A stretch of 21,214 nucleotides of DNA from CAZYBG01 sp964645155 (GCA_964645155.1 CAZYBG010000049.1:1-21214), one strand, 5' to 3'. Positions 1-7,677 are shown, numbered from the stretch's first letter. Numbers and translations are program-made. The notes: a model not told the origin generated them from the sequence alone.

Positions 1-1181
1 TGATCGGCGGGTTCCTGGTGTTCTGGATGGCGGCCGGGTTCGCCATGCTGGAAGCCGGCCTGGTGCGGCAGAAGAACGTGACGATGCAGCTCACGAAGAA
101 CATCGCGCTCTTCTCGATCGCGGCGATCATGTACTGGCTGGTCGGCTACGCGCTGATGTATCCGGGCGAAGGCTGGTGGATCGCCGGATGGCTCGGGCCG
201 ATCTTCTCGCCGGCCTACCTCGGCGGCGATCCGGCGCTCGAAACCGGCTATGCGACCGGGTCGGACTTCTTCTTCCAGCTCATGTTCTGTGCCACCACGG
301 CCTCGATCGTCTCGGGCACGCTGGCCGAGCGCGCTAAGCTCTGGCCGTTCCTGATCTTCACGGTGGTGCTGACCGGCTTCATCTACCCGATCGAGGCATC
401 GTGGCAGTGGGGCGGCGGCTGGCTTTCGGAACTGGGCTTCTCGGACTTCGCCGGCTCCACCCTCGTCCATGCGACGGGCGGGTTCGCGGCCCTGGCCGGG
501 GCGCTGATCCTCGGGCCACGGCTCGGCAAGTACAAGGATGGCCGCGTCGTGCCGATGCCCGGCTCGAACCTGGCGCTGGCCACGCTGGGGACGTTCATCC
601 TGTGGCTCGGCTGGTTCGGCTTCAACGGCGGCTCGCAGCTTGCCCTCGGCACCGAGGCCGATGCGAACGCGGTGTCGATCATCTTCGCCAACACCAACAT
701 GGCGGCGGCGGCGGGGTCGATCACCGCGCTGATCCTGACGCAGCTCGTCTACGGCAAGGTCGACCTCACGATGGTGCTGAACGGCGCGCTCGCGGGCCTC
801 GTCTCGATCACTGCGGGGCCGCTCGACCCGACGCTCTTCGGCGCGCTCTGGATCGGCGCGATCGGCGGCGTCATCGTGGTCTTCGCGGTGCCGTTCCTCG
901 ACAGGATGAAGATCGACGACGTGGTCGGCGCGATCCCGGTGCACCTGATGGCCGGCTTCTGGGGCACGCTTGCGGTGCCGTTCTATACCGAGGGCACGAG
1001 CTTCGTGACGCAGATCATCGGCTTTGCCTCGATCGGCGTGTTCGTCTTCGTCGCATCGCTCGTGGTGTGGCTGGTCCTCAAGGCGGTGATGGGCCTGCGC
1101 GCCAGCGAGGAGAGCGAGATGGTCGGGCTCGACATGGCCGAGCTCGGCATGGAGGCCTATCCCGAGTTCGCCAAGGGCTGA
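1..1181 (+). CDS. amtB: Ammonium transporter, Amt/MEP/Rh family (5' end outside window)
   Basis: Inner-membrane channel-type transporter for ammonium/ammonia. The frame is open to the left edge, so the true start lies upstream; the GTG at 18 falls inside the conserved first visible helix and is not the start. The early segment AGFAMLEAGLVRQKN is the typical Amt N-terminal helix. The family signature begins at DFAGSTLVHATGG, whose His corresponds to the first His of the AmtB pore pair. A second conserved stretch, IPVHLMAGFWGTLAVP, carries the other pore His. Hydrophobic helices continue to near the C-terminus, which ends in a short cytoplasmic tail finishing GMEAYPEF, usual for alphaproteobacterial members. 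In this group amtB often follows glnK, but that region is not in view. The gene ends at a strong hairpin shared with the converging aminotransferase gene. Family assignment is firm. Confidence 0.95.
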   Translation, partial: IGGFLVFWMAAGFAMLEAGLVRQKNVTMQLTKNIALFSIAAIMYWLVGYALMYPGEGWWIAGWLGPIFSPAYLGGDPALETGYATGSDFFFQLMFCATTASIVSGTLAERAKLWPFLIFTVVLTGFIYPIEASWQWGGGWLSELGFSDFAGSTLVHATGGFAALAGALILGPRLGKYKDGRVVPMPGSNLALATLGTFILWLGWFGFNGGSQLALGTEADANAVSIIFANTNMAAAAGSITALILTQLVYGKVDLTMVLNGALAGLVSITAGPLDPTLFGALWIGAIGGVIVVFAVPFLDRMKIDDVVGAIPVHLMAGFWGTLAVPFYTEGTSFVTQIIGFASIGVFVFVASLVVWLVLKAVMGLRASEESEMVGLDMAELGMEAYPEFAKG

Positions 1182-1203
1182 GGCCGTTCTCCCGGCCGGA
1201 AAC

Positions 1204-1235
1204 GGAAAGGCCCGGGCCGGCGCCCGGGCCTTTCC
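1204..1235. terminator. Bidirectional hairpin terminator between converging genes
   Basis: A perfect 14-base inverted repeat (1204-1217 and 1222-1235) encloses a four-base loop CGGC. The outer ends are GGAAAGG and CCTTTCC, so each strand ends the stem in a short pyrimidine run. It lies 22 bases after the amtB stop and 16 bases after the end of the leftward aminotransferase gene, so it can serve both. The long G+C-rich stem is seen directly; termination is inferred. Confidence 0.85.
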
Positions 1236-1251
1236 CGTCGGAGGAAGGCGG

Positions 1252-2436
1252 TCAGACCCCGACCGCGGCAATCGCCCCGGCCAGGAGCGGCACCGTCCGC
1301 GCGTTCAGCCCGGCGATGTTCATCCGCGAGTCGCCCACCATGTAGATCCCGTGCTCGGCGCGCAGCCGCTCGACCTGGTCGGGGTTCGCGCCGATCCGGC
1401 TGAACATGCCGCGATGCGCCGCGACGAAGCCGAAGCGGTCCGACCCGGTGGCGCGGCGCAGTTCCTCGGCCAGCTGCCGGCGCAGGTCGAGCATCGACAG
1501 GCGCGTCGCCTCAAGCTCCCGCTCCCATCCGGCGCGGAGGGCGGGGTCGGTCAGGATCATCGTGACGAGCCGCGCGCCGTGGTCCGGCGGAAATGAGAAG
1601 TTGAGGCGGTTGAGCGTGGCGAGGTTCGCCTGCGCGAGCTTCTGCGAGGCTGCGTCGGAGGCGACCGCGAGGAGTAGGCCGGTGCGTTCGCGGTAGATGC
1701 CGAAGTTCTTCGAGCACGACGCCGCGATGAGGAGCTCGGGCAGCCGTTCGGCCAGAAGCCGCGTCGGTGCGGCATCGGCCTCGAGCCCGTCGCCGAAGCC
1801 CTGATAGGCGAGGTCGACCAGCGCGCCGGCGCCCCTCCGAAGGAGGAGGTCGGCGACCTCGCCCCATTGCGTGAGGTTGAGGTTCGCGCCGGTCGGGTTG
1901 TGGCAGCAGCCGTGCAGCACCACGACATCGCCCGGCTGCGCGCGGTCGAGATCGGCCAGCATCGCGCCGAAGTCCACGCCGCGCGTCGCCGCGTCGAAAT
2001 AGCGGTAATCCCGCGTGGCGAGGCCGACATGCCCGACAATGGCGTTGTGGTTCGGCCAGGTCGGGTCCGAGAGCCAGACCGTCGCGCTGGGCGCGGCGAG
2101 CTTCACCAGCTCCAGCGCCTGCCGCACCGCCCCGGTGCCACCGGGCTGGGCGGCGAAGGCGATGCGACCGGAGGGCGCGGCCGGCCCGAGGATCAGCGCC
2201 GCAAGCGCCTCGCCGAAGGCGGGATCGCCCGCGAGGCCGGTATAGGTCTTGGTCGTCTCCTCCTCCCAGAGACGCTTCTCGGCCGCCTTCACGGCACCCA
2301 TGATCGGGGTCACGCCCTCGGCGTTCCTGTAGACGCCCACGCCGAGGTCGATCTTGCCCTCGCGCGGGTCGTCGCGGAACGCCTGCATCAGCGCGAGGAT
2401 CTTGTCGGCCGGCTGTGGCTTGAGATCGGTGAGCAT
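1252..2436 (-). CDS. Aspartate/aromatic aminotransferase (AspC/TyrB type, PLP)
   Basis: Cytosolic PLP-dependent class I aminotransferase of 394 residues, the normal length. The N-terminus (PADKILALMQAFRDD...KIDLGVGVY) matches the AspC/TyrB subgroup. Visible functional residues are Trp127 in SDPTWPNH, Asn180 in HNPTGAN, Asp208 and Tyr211 in DLAYQGF, the PLP lysine Lys243 in SCSKNFG, Arg277 in NRLNFSFPP (equivalent of the distal-carboxylate Arg292) and Arg371 in SRMN (alpha-carboxylate Arg386). Keeping both arginines favours dicarboxylic substrates with 2-oxoglutarate or oxaloacetate; aromatic substrates remain possible. The ATG at 2436 is chosen because homology begins there and because it shares its A with the sseA stop (TGATG), implying translational coupling. 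The open frame continues upstream without a stop only because of high G+C. Exact substrate is not decided by sequence. Confidence 0.93.
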   Translation of the reverse strand: MLTDLKPQPADKILALMQAFRDDPREGKIDLGVGVYRNAEGVTPIMGAVKAAEKRLWEEETTKTYTGLAGDPAFGEALAALILGPAAPSGRIAFAAQPGGTGAVRQALELVKLAAPSATVWLSDPTWPNHNAIVGHVGLATRDYRYFDAATRGVDFGAMLADLDRAQPGDVVVLHGCCHNPTGANLNLTQWGEVADLLLRRGAGALVDLAYQGFGDGLEADAAPTRLLAERLPELLIAASCSKNFGIYRERTGLLLAVASDAASQKLAQANLATLNRLNFSFPPDHGARLVTMILTDPALRAGWERELEATRLSMLDLRRQLAEELRRATGSDRFGFVAAHRGMFSRIGANPDQVERLRAEHGIYMVGDSRMNIAGLNARTVPLLAGAIAAVGV

Positions 2437-3290
2437 CAGTCCTGTCCCGTTGCGATCTTGAGGTCCCTGTAGCTGCCCCACTCGCTCCACGAGCCGTCGT
2501 AGAGCGCGTGCCGGCGGCCGAGCAGCTCGAGCGCCAGCGAGAGGATGGCGGCGGTCACGCCCGAGCCGCAGGTGGTGATGACCGGCTTTTGCGGGTCGAT
2601 CCCCGCCGCGGCGAAGACGCGGGCCAGTTCCTGGGGCGGCTTCATCGTGCCGTCGTCGGCAAGGAGCGTGCGGTAGTGGACGTTCTTCGAACCGGGGATG
2701 TGGCCGGCCCGCAGGCCGGGGCGAGGCTCGGCCTCCGCGCCGGCGAAGCGGGCGGGCGAACGCGCGTCGGCGATCTCCCAGTCGCCGAGTTTGGCGGCGG
2801 CGGCGACCTGCGTCACGTCCTTCACCAGATGGTTCTGGCGGGTGACCGTCATGTGCCGGTCGCGGATCACCGGCGGCAGGTCCTCGACCTCGCGCCCCTC
2901 GGCCCGCCACTTGGGGAAGCCGCCGTCGAGGACGGCGACATCGGTCTTGCCCATCAGCCGGAACAGCCACCAGACGCGGGCCGCGGAGAACAGGCCGGCG
3001 CCGTCGTAGACGACGACCTGGTGGCCGTCGCCCACGCCCATGGCGCGCAGCCGCGACATGAACTTCTCGGGCGGCGGCGCCATGTGCGGCAGGTCGGACC
3101 GGGCGTCGCCGATCTCGTCGATGTCGAAGAACCGCGCGCCGGGAATGTGCGCGGCCGCATGTTCCGCCTTGGCGTCGCGGCCGGCGTCGGGCAGGTACCA
3201 TGACGCGTCGAGGATGCGCAGGTCGGGGTCGCGCAGATGCGCCGCGAGCCAGGTGGTCGAGACCAGCGTCTTCGGATCGTCGTAGGCCAT
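2436..3290 (-). CDS. sseA: 3-mercaptopyruvate sulfurtransferase (two-domain rhodanese)
   Basis: Transfers the sulfane sulfur of 3-mercaptopyruvate to an acceptor thiol or cyanide through a cysteine persulfide. It has 284 residues in two rhodanese domains: a catalytically silent N-terminal one (about 5-135) and a C-terminal one (about 155-280). The active loop at Cys241, CGSGVTA, is the form typical of mercaptopyruvate sulfurtransferases, whereas thiosulfate sulfurtransferases usually have CRKGVTA. HIPGARFFDID and GHIPGSKNV are conserved in the two halves. The ATG at 3290 is preceded by GGAGGG four bases upstream. The stop overlaps the start of the aminotransferase gene by one base, so the two are almost certainly one transcript. 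With an aminotransferase able to use cysteine, the pair would make and consume mercaptopyruvate; that pathway link is inference. Confidence 0.92.
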   Translation of the reverse strand: MAYDDPKTLVSTTWLAAHLRDPDLRILDASWYLPDAGRDAKAEHAAAHIPGARFFDIDEIGDARSDLPHMAPPPEKFMSRLRAMGVGDGHQVVVYDGAGLFSAARVWWLFRLMGKTDVAVLDGGFPKWRAEGREVEDLPPVIRDRHMTVTRQNHLVKDVTQVAAAAKLGDWEIADARSPARFAGAEAEPRPGLRAGHIPGSKNVHYRTLLADDGTMKPPQELARVFAAAGIDPQKPVITTCGSGVTAAILSLALELLGRRHALYDGSWSEWGSYRDLKIATGQD

Positions 3291-3406
3291 GCCGCCCTCC
3301 GCCTCGGATCGCGACCGAGCCTTACGCGGGCGCGCGGCGCGAGGCAAGGCAGGCGGTTGCACCCGGCGCCCGGACCGGGCTTGATGCGCGAAGGGAGGAC
3401 CTGGAC

Positions 3407-4828
3407 ATGGGCAACGAGGCAGGGATCTGGAAGCGGGTCGAGGCGCATGCGCCCGACCTCGTCAGGCTCGCCGACCGGGTGTGGGAGACGCCGGAGACGC
3501 TCTATGGCGAGTACCGGTCCGCCGCCGCGCACGCGGCGGTGCTGCGCGCCAAGGGCTTCCGCGTCGAGGAAGGCGTGGCCGGGATCCCGACCGCGCTGAT
3601 CGGCGAAGCCGGCGAGGGCGGGCCGGTGATCGCGATCCTCGGCGAGTACGACGCGCTGCCGGGGCTGAGCCAGGTGGCCGGCATCGCCGAGCCGCGGGAG
3701 CTGGTGCCCGGCGGCCACGGCCACGGCTGCGGCCACAACCTGCTCGGTGCGGCGGCGCTGCTCGCGGCCTGCGCGCTCAAGGACTGGCTGGCCGCCGCCG
3801 GGCGGCCGGGCCGGGTGCGCTACTACGGCTGCCCGGCCGAGGAGGGCGGCGCGGCGAAGACCTTCATGGTGCGCGACGGCCTGTTCGACGACGTGGCGGC
3901 CGCCGTCACCTGGCACCCCGACTGCGTGACCCGCGTCGACCCGGCGCTGAGCCTGGCCAACACGCGGATGGACTTCGCCTTCCGCGGTCGCGCCAGCCAT
4001 GCGGCGATGAGCCCGCATCTCGGCCGCTCGGCGCTGGACGCGGTGGAGCTGATGTCGGTCGGCGTCAACTACCTGCGCGAGCACGTGCCGCAGGACGCGC
4101 GTATCCACTACGCCTATCTCGACGCCGGCGGGCAGGCGCCGAACGTGGTGCAGGCGCGGGCGAAGGTGCGCTACTCGATCCGCGCGCTGCGGCTGCGCGA
4201 CATGCTGGCGATCGTCGAGCGGGTCAAGGACGTGGCCCGCGGCGCCGCGCAGATGACCGGCACCGAGGTCGAGATGGCGGTGTTCTCGGCCGTGTCGAAC
4301 ATGCTGGGCAACGCCGTGATGGAGCGGGCGATGCAGGCGGCGATGGAGGAGCTCGGCCCGGTGCCGTTCGACGCAGCCGACCGTGCCTATGCCCGCGCGA
4401 TCCAGGCGACGCTTTCGGAGGCCGACATCGCGGCGCCCTACCGGATCATCGGCGCGCCGCCGCGCCCGGACACCCCGCTCTGCGACTGGGTGGTGCCGCT
4501 CCATCCCGACGGCGAGGTGATGATCGGCTCGACCGACGTCGCCGACGTGAGCTGGAAGGTGCCGCTGGCGCAGGCGCTGGTCGCCACGCATGCGATCGGG
4601 ACGCCGGCGCATACCTGGCAGATCACCGCGCAGGGCAAGTCGCCGGCCGCGCACAAGGGCATGGCGCATGCCGCCAAGGTGATGGCGCGGACGGCCGAGA
4701 AGCTGCTGGCCGACCCCGCGCTGCTGGCCGAGGCGCGGGCCGAGCATGCGGCGAGGCTTGCGGCAGACCCCTATGTCTGCCCGATGCCCGCCGACGTGAT
4801 GCCGCCCCTGGTGCCGCACCCTGCCTGA
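3407..4828 (+). CDS. M20-family amidohydrolase, AbgB-like
   Basis: Predicted cytosolic metal-dependent amidohydrolase of 473 residues, close in size to AbgB (p-aminobenzoyl-glutamate hydrolase B subunit). The catalytic domain carries GHGCGHNLLG (Cys108, His110), CPAEEGG (Glu145/Glu146), TWHPD (His170) and, near the end, AHKGM (His416), the expected metal and catalytic positions. The lid/dimerisation domain is marked by FRGRASHAAMSPHLGRSALD at about 192-211. GSTDVADVSW is also typical of the AbgB branch. The ATG at 3407 has AGGGAGG eight bases upstream; the frame is open further upstream but shows no homology there. It is divergent from sseA across 116 bases. No abgA or abgT partner is nearby, so the natural substrate (folate breakdown product, other N-acyl amino acid) is open. 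Confidence 0.88.
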   Translation: MGNEAGIWKRVEAHAPDLVRLADRVWETPETLYGEYRSAAAHAAVLRAKGFRVEEGVAGIPTALIGEAGEGGPVIAILGEYDALPGLSQVAGIAEPRELVPGGHGHGCGHNLLGAAALLAACALKDWLAAAGRPGRVRYYGCPAEEGGAAKTFMVRDGLFDDVAAAVTWHPDCVTRVDPALSLANTRMDFAFRGRASHAAMSPHLGRSALDAVELMSVGVNYLREHVPQDARIHYAYLDAGGQAPNVVQARAKVRYSIRALRLRDMLAIVERVKDVARGAAQMTGTEVEMAVFSAVSNMLGNAVMERAMQAAMEELGPVPFDAADRAYARAIQATLSEADIAAPYRIIGAPPRPDTPLCDWVVPLHPDGEVMIGSTDVADVSWKVPLAQALVATHAIGTPAHTWQITAQGKSPAAHKGMAHAAKVMARTAEKLLADPALLAEARAEHAARLAADPYVCPMPADVMPPLVPHPA

Positions 4829-5011
4829 CCGGGGCCGCTCTCACCGCGACTGGCACGGATCCCGAGGGTCCGCCTGGAGCCCTTTGTGAACGATGCTTCA
4901 TCTTGCACGAATGGTTACTTCCATAGATGTTGCGTCATCTTGATCGAAGAACGAAATGGGTCATTTCGGTCACGCGCGTCGCCGTGAATTTGACAGGTCA
5001 TCAGTGATCGC
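4829..5011. promoter_or_regulatory. Intergenic region at a composition shift, upstream of the DUF3644-like gene
   Basis: From about 4880 the G+C drops from the roughly 70% of the preceding gene to the mid-50s. The stretch contains the octamer TCATCTTG twice (4898-4905 and 4935-4942) and a perfect inverted repeat at 4952-4968. No convincing -35/-10 pair could be placed. The exact TTGACA at 4990-4995 lies too close to the start codon to serve. A short imperfect hairpin near 4858-4872 might end the abgB-like transcript. Confidence 0.4.
4952..4968. repeat. Short perfect inverted repeat, possible operator
   Basis: CGAAATG, three bases, then CATTTCG: a 7-base dyad ending 43 bases before the ATG of the DUF3644-like gene. 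Its size and location suit a dimeric repressor site. No regulator gene is adjacent, although the protein itself has a winged-helix-like C-terminus and might bind here. The dyad is seen; its role is speculative. Confidence 0.4.
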
Positions 5012-6085
5012 ATGAAGAAGGAAGTTCGCCAGCTTCGCGAAAAGGCAATCAACGCTCTGGTGCTTTCTATCGACCACTTCAACCGCCCCTGGGATCGTGG
5101 CAGGGTGGAAGCTGTTCTCATCTTGCTGGACCACTCCTTCGAAATGCTCCTTAAGTCGGCAATCCGGCAGAAGGGTGGGAAGATCAGGAAGGCGCGCGAG
5201 AAACAGACGATCGGCTTCGACGCCTGCGTCCGTAGGGGGCTGACGGACGCGAGTATGAAATTTCTGACCGCCGAACAGGCGCTCACTCTGCAAACGATCA
5301 ACGGGCAGCGGGACGCGGCCCAGCACTATCTCGTCGATATGTCAGAGCATCAGTTGTACTTCTATGCCCAGGCGGGCGTGACGCTCTTTCGCGATATCCA
5401 CGACGACATCTTTGACGAGAAGCTCCTACTGGAACTGCCTGAGCGCGTTCTTCCCATTTCGACGACTGCGCCAAAAGACTTGGCGGCCTTGTTCGACAAG
5501 GAGATCGAGGAGATAAAGGGCCTCTTGGCTCCCGGTACACGTCGGAAGATGGATGCCGTCGCCAAAGCGCGTAGCCTAGCCGTGCTAGAGAGTGCGGTGA
5601 ATGGAGACTACGAGCAGCCGAGCGACCGCGAGCTTGAGAAAGTCTGCAAGCGACTCGCCGATGGCGAGGCTTGGTCATCAGTCTTCCCCGGCGTGGCGTC
5701 AATCAACATCACGGCAGAGGGAGATGGCCCAACCCTAAGCCTTCGCCTGACGAAGAACGAAGGAATACCCGTTCAACTCCTGAAAGAGGGCGAAGGGGCC
5801 GGGGCCGTTGTAGCTGTTCGGCGCGTGAATGAGCTGGACTTTTATAGTCTCGGAGCGACGCAACTCGCCAGAAAGGTCGGGCTGACGCCGCCAAAATCGC
5901 GCGCTGTCGTCGACCACCTTGGCCTTCGTGAGGACACTGACTGCTTCAAGGAAATCAAGATCGGAGGTGTTTCGCACGCTCGATATTCGCCCCAGGCCAT
6001 CAAGAAGATAACGGATGCCCTGAAGGCAGAATCCATCGACGACATCTGGGCCGCAGACCGGGCAAATCGGAGGGGAGCAAGGTGA
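5012..6085 (+). CDS. DUF3644-like protein with HEPN-like motif and C-terminal winged helix
   Basis: A protein of 357 residues, soluble by appearance. The N-terminal part (about 1-135) is helical; the pattern KAINALVLSIDHFN...LLDHSFEMLLKSAI resembles DUF3644. Within it NGQRDAAQHYL gives Arg100-x4-His105, the motif form of HEPN-domain ribonucleases. A middle charged region (about 150-220) precedes a segment of beta character. The C-terminus (about 276-340, with LGATQLARKVGLTP and ARYSPQAIKKI) looks like a winged helix-turn-helix. Codon use and G+C (33 of 60 in 5041-5100, against 44 of 60 in 4201-4260) differ sharply from neighbours, suggesting acquisition by transfer. The start ATG lacks a clear ribosome-binding site. 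It stands alone, with no transposase, integrase or toxin/antitoxin partner. A role in defence or RNA cleavage is inference; the family name is my recognition without a search. Confidence 0.72.
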   Translation: MKKEVRQLREKAINALVLSIDHFNRPWDRGRVEAVLILLDHSFEMLLKSAIRQKGGKIRKAREKQTIGFDACVRRGLTDASMKFLTAEQALTLQTINGQRDAAQHYLVDMSEHQLYFYAQAGVTLFRDIHDDIFDEKLLLELPERVLPISTTAPKDLAALFDKEIEEIKGLLAPGTRRKMDAVAKARSLAVLESAVNGDYEQPSDRELEKVCKRLADGEAWSSVFPGVASINITAEGDGPTLSLRLTKNEGIPVQLLKEGEGAGAVVAVRRVNELDFYSLGATQLARKVGLTPPKSRAVVDHLGLREDTDCFKEIKIGGVSHARYSPQAIKKITDALKAESIDDIWAADRANRRGAR

Positions 6086-6184
6086 ATTCGTCGAAATAGG
6101 ACACGGACAAAAAGATCGGACACTCGTTACTGCGCTGTCAACGCCCGCTCAATCCGCATCGAGCACTTTCGGATAGCAGTTCCG

Positions 6185-6200
6185 CCGCGATCTCTCGCGG
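6185..6200 (-). terminator. Possible short hairpin after smpB
   Basis: A 6-base stem (6185-6190 with 6195-6200) around a TCTC loop lies 12 bases beyond the smpB stop in the direction of smpB transcription. There is no following run of T, so intrinsic termination is doubtful. The rest of 6086-6211 shows nothing recognisable. Confidence 0.3.
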
Positions 6201-6211
6201 AGCGCCCGCCC

Positions 6212-6682
6212 TCAGCCCTGCTTGAGAAGCCGCTGCTTCTGCCGGTTCCAGTCGCGCCTGGCCGAGGTCTCGCGCTTGTCGGCGAGCTTCTTGCCCTTGG
6301 CGATGCCGAGCTTCAGCTTCGCCACGCCCTTGTCGTTGAAGTAGAGCGTCAGCGGCACCAGCGTCATCCCCTCGCGCTGGGTCGCCGACCAGAGCCGCGC
6401 GAGTTCCTTGCGTGAGACGAGCAGCTTGCGCCGCCGCCGCTCCTCGTGGCCCCAGGTCTTGGCCTGGGCGAAGGGCGCGATGTAGCCGTTGATCAGCCAG
6501 AGCTCGCCGTTCTCGACGTTGGCGTAGCTTTCGGCGATGTTGGCGCCGCCCTGGCGCAGCGACTTCACCTCGGACCCCTGCAGGATGATGCCGGCCTCGA
6601 GGTCGTCCTCGATGGCATAGTCGAACCGGGCGCGGCGGTTCTCGGCGATCAGCCGGGAGTTCGGGTCGGACTTCTGGGCCAT
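6212..6682 (-). CDS. smpB: SsrA-binding protein SmpB
   Basis: Binds tmRNA and delivers it to stalled ribosomes during trans-translation. It has 156 residues, the full usual length. The core barrel is seen in AENRRARFDYAIEDDLEAGI, LQGSEVKSLRQG, and YIAPFAQA near the middle, with LVPLTLYFNDKG and KLKLGIAKGKKLADKR in the second half. The C-terminal tail KRETSARRDWNRQKQRLL is the conserved basic tail that enters the ribosomal mRNA channel. The ATG at 6682 starts immediately before the family's MAQK...N-terminus. It lies 39 bases after an exported protein of unknown function in the same direction, so the two may share a transcript. The tmRNA gene itself is not in the window. Confidence 0.97.
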   Translation of the reverse strand: MAQKSDPNSRLIAENRRARFDYAIEDDLEAGIILQGSEVKSLRQGGANIAESYANVENGELWLINGYIAPFAQAKTWGHEERRRRKLLVSRKELARLWSATQREGMTLVPLTLYFNDKGVAKLKLGIAKGKKLADKRETSARRDWNRQKQRLLKQG

Positions 6683-6721
6683 GACCGCCCCGAGGTAGGC
6701 GAGGCGCGGCCCGGAGTCCAG

Positions 6722-7591
6722 TCAGCCCGCGGTGAGCAGCCGCACCACGCGGTCGGCCGCATCGCCCTCGAGGCCCAGCGCGGCGCGGAGCGAGGTGCGC
6801 GTCAGTTCGCAGACCGCCGCATCCGGGGCGGTGTCGAAGCTTTCGATCGCGAGGACGAGGAGCGGCCGCTGCGGATGCGCCTCGATCGCCGCGACGACGG
6901 CGCGCTCGTAGGTCTCGGCGGCGTCGCGCTCTTCCTCCGGGGTGAGCGCCACGAAGGGCGGATCGTCGGTCACCTCGGCGAGGACCGCGCGCCGGACGAG
7001 CGCGAGGAGGTCGGCGGCCTCGGCCGCGGGCAAGGTCGTGATGTAGGCGAATTCGGCGCGCGCCGTCTCGACCGGGTCGAGCGCGCCGCGGGCGTTCGCG
7101 GCGCAGAGCGCCTCGCCCATGTGCCCGAGTGCTGCAAGGCCGAGGTCGAGCACGCGGCGCTGCTCGGCCACCGGCAGGCGGGCGGCCCCGAAGGCGCCGA
7201 GCTCATAGGTCCAGCCGGCGCCGAGCTGGCGCGCGATCCCGGCGAGGTCGGCGGCCGAACCCGCGCCGAACGCCTCCTGCTCGGCCGCGAAGCGGCGCGC
7301 GAACGTCGCCGTCACCGCGTCGGACGCGAAGAGCGTGCGGAAATGCGTGGCAAAGAGCGGCACCATCGGCTCGGGCAGGGCGAGCGCATCGGCGAGGCGG
7401 GCGAAGACGGCGTCGTCGGCGATGGCGCGCAGCGCATCGACGATCTCGCCCTCGGTCAGCAGCGGGCCGGCGCCCTCGACCGCCTCGCCGGCGGTCGCCG
7501 GATCGGCCGCCGCAGGACCTTCCTGCGCGGCCACCCGCCCGCCCGGCGCCAGCAGCGCCAGCAGCCCGATCACCCCCAGAGCCCGGTGCAT
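6722..7591 (-). CDS. Unrecognised exported protein
   Basis: A predicted periplasmic protein of 289 residues; I do not recognise the family. A signal peptide is visible: a short basic start (MHR), a hydrophobic stretch to about residue 15, and a likely cleavage near the VAAQ at 20-23. The mature part is Ala- and Glu-rich, probably all-helical, with no transmembrane segment. Only two cysteines remain (163 and 261), which could form a disulfide. The ATG at 7591 has GAGGGG four bases upstream and places the signal sequence at the very N-terminus. An in-frame ATG at 7624 would put eleven residues before the basic start and lies within a predicted hairpin, so I prefer 7591. It sits between a YtcJ-type amidohydrolase gene and smpB, all leftward; the context gives no functional clue. 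Confidence 0.7.
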   Translation of the reverse strand: MHRALGVIGLLALLAPGGRVAAQEGPAAADPATAGEAVEGAGPLLTEGEIVDALRAIADDAVFARLADALALPEPMVPLFATHFRTLFASDAVTATFARRFAAEQEAFGAGSAADLAGIARQLGAGWTYELGAFGAARLPVAEQRRVLDLGLAALGHMGEALCAANARGALDPVETARAEFAYITTLPAAEAADLLALVRRAVLAEVTDDPPFVALTPEEERDAAETYERAVVAAIEAHPQRPLLVLAIESFDTAPDAAVCELTRTSLRAALGLEGDAADRVVRLLTAG

Positions 7592-7614
7592 CGCCCCCCT
7601 CGCCTCAGCCGTCA

Positions 7615-7639
7615 CCGGCGACATAGCATCTTTCGCCGG
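7615..7639. repeat. Inverted repeat between the amidohydrolase and exported-protein genes
   Basis: CCGGCGA (7615-7621) and TCGCCGG (7633-7639) form a 7-base stem with an 11-base loop. It lies after the stop of the amidohydrolase gene and 24 bases before the chosen start of the exported-protein gene. It could terminate the former or control the latter; there is no T run to decide. Confidence 0.3.
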
Positions 7640-7677
7640 CGTCCCGAAACCCGGCCGTGGCCCGGCGGCACGGTTGC

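Noticed and set aside
2437..3201. N-terminal extension of the aminotransferase frame
   Set aside because: It overlaps sseA in another frame, has low-complexity Arg-rich sequence, and the family starts exactly at the ATG at 2436.
3291..3406. Minus-strand TTGCCT-N17-TAAGGC as an sseA promoter
   Set aside because: The -10 has only two consensus matches; too weak to list.
2954..4819. Long minus-strand open frame of 621 codons opposite the AbgB-like gene
   Set aside because: Its translation is Arg/His/Gly-rich low-complexity typical of the antisense of a G+C-rich gene, and the plus-strand frame carries all M20 motifs.
4990..4995. Exact TTGACA before the DUF3644-like gene
   Set aside because: The matching -10 would fall inside the coding sequence and no TATAAT-like hexamer is there.
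4829..6211. Search for insertion-sequence ends, target-site duplications or an attachment site around the low-G+C gene
   Set aside because: By eye I found no flanking direct repeats, terminal inverted repeats, integrase or tRNA fragment, so I do not call a mobile element.
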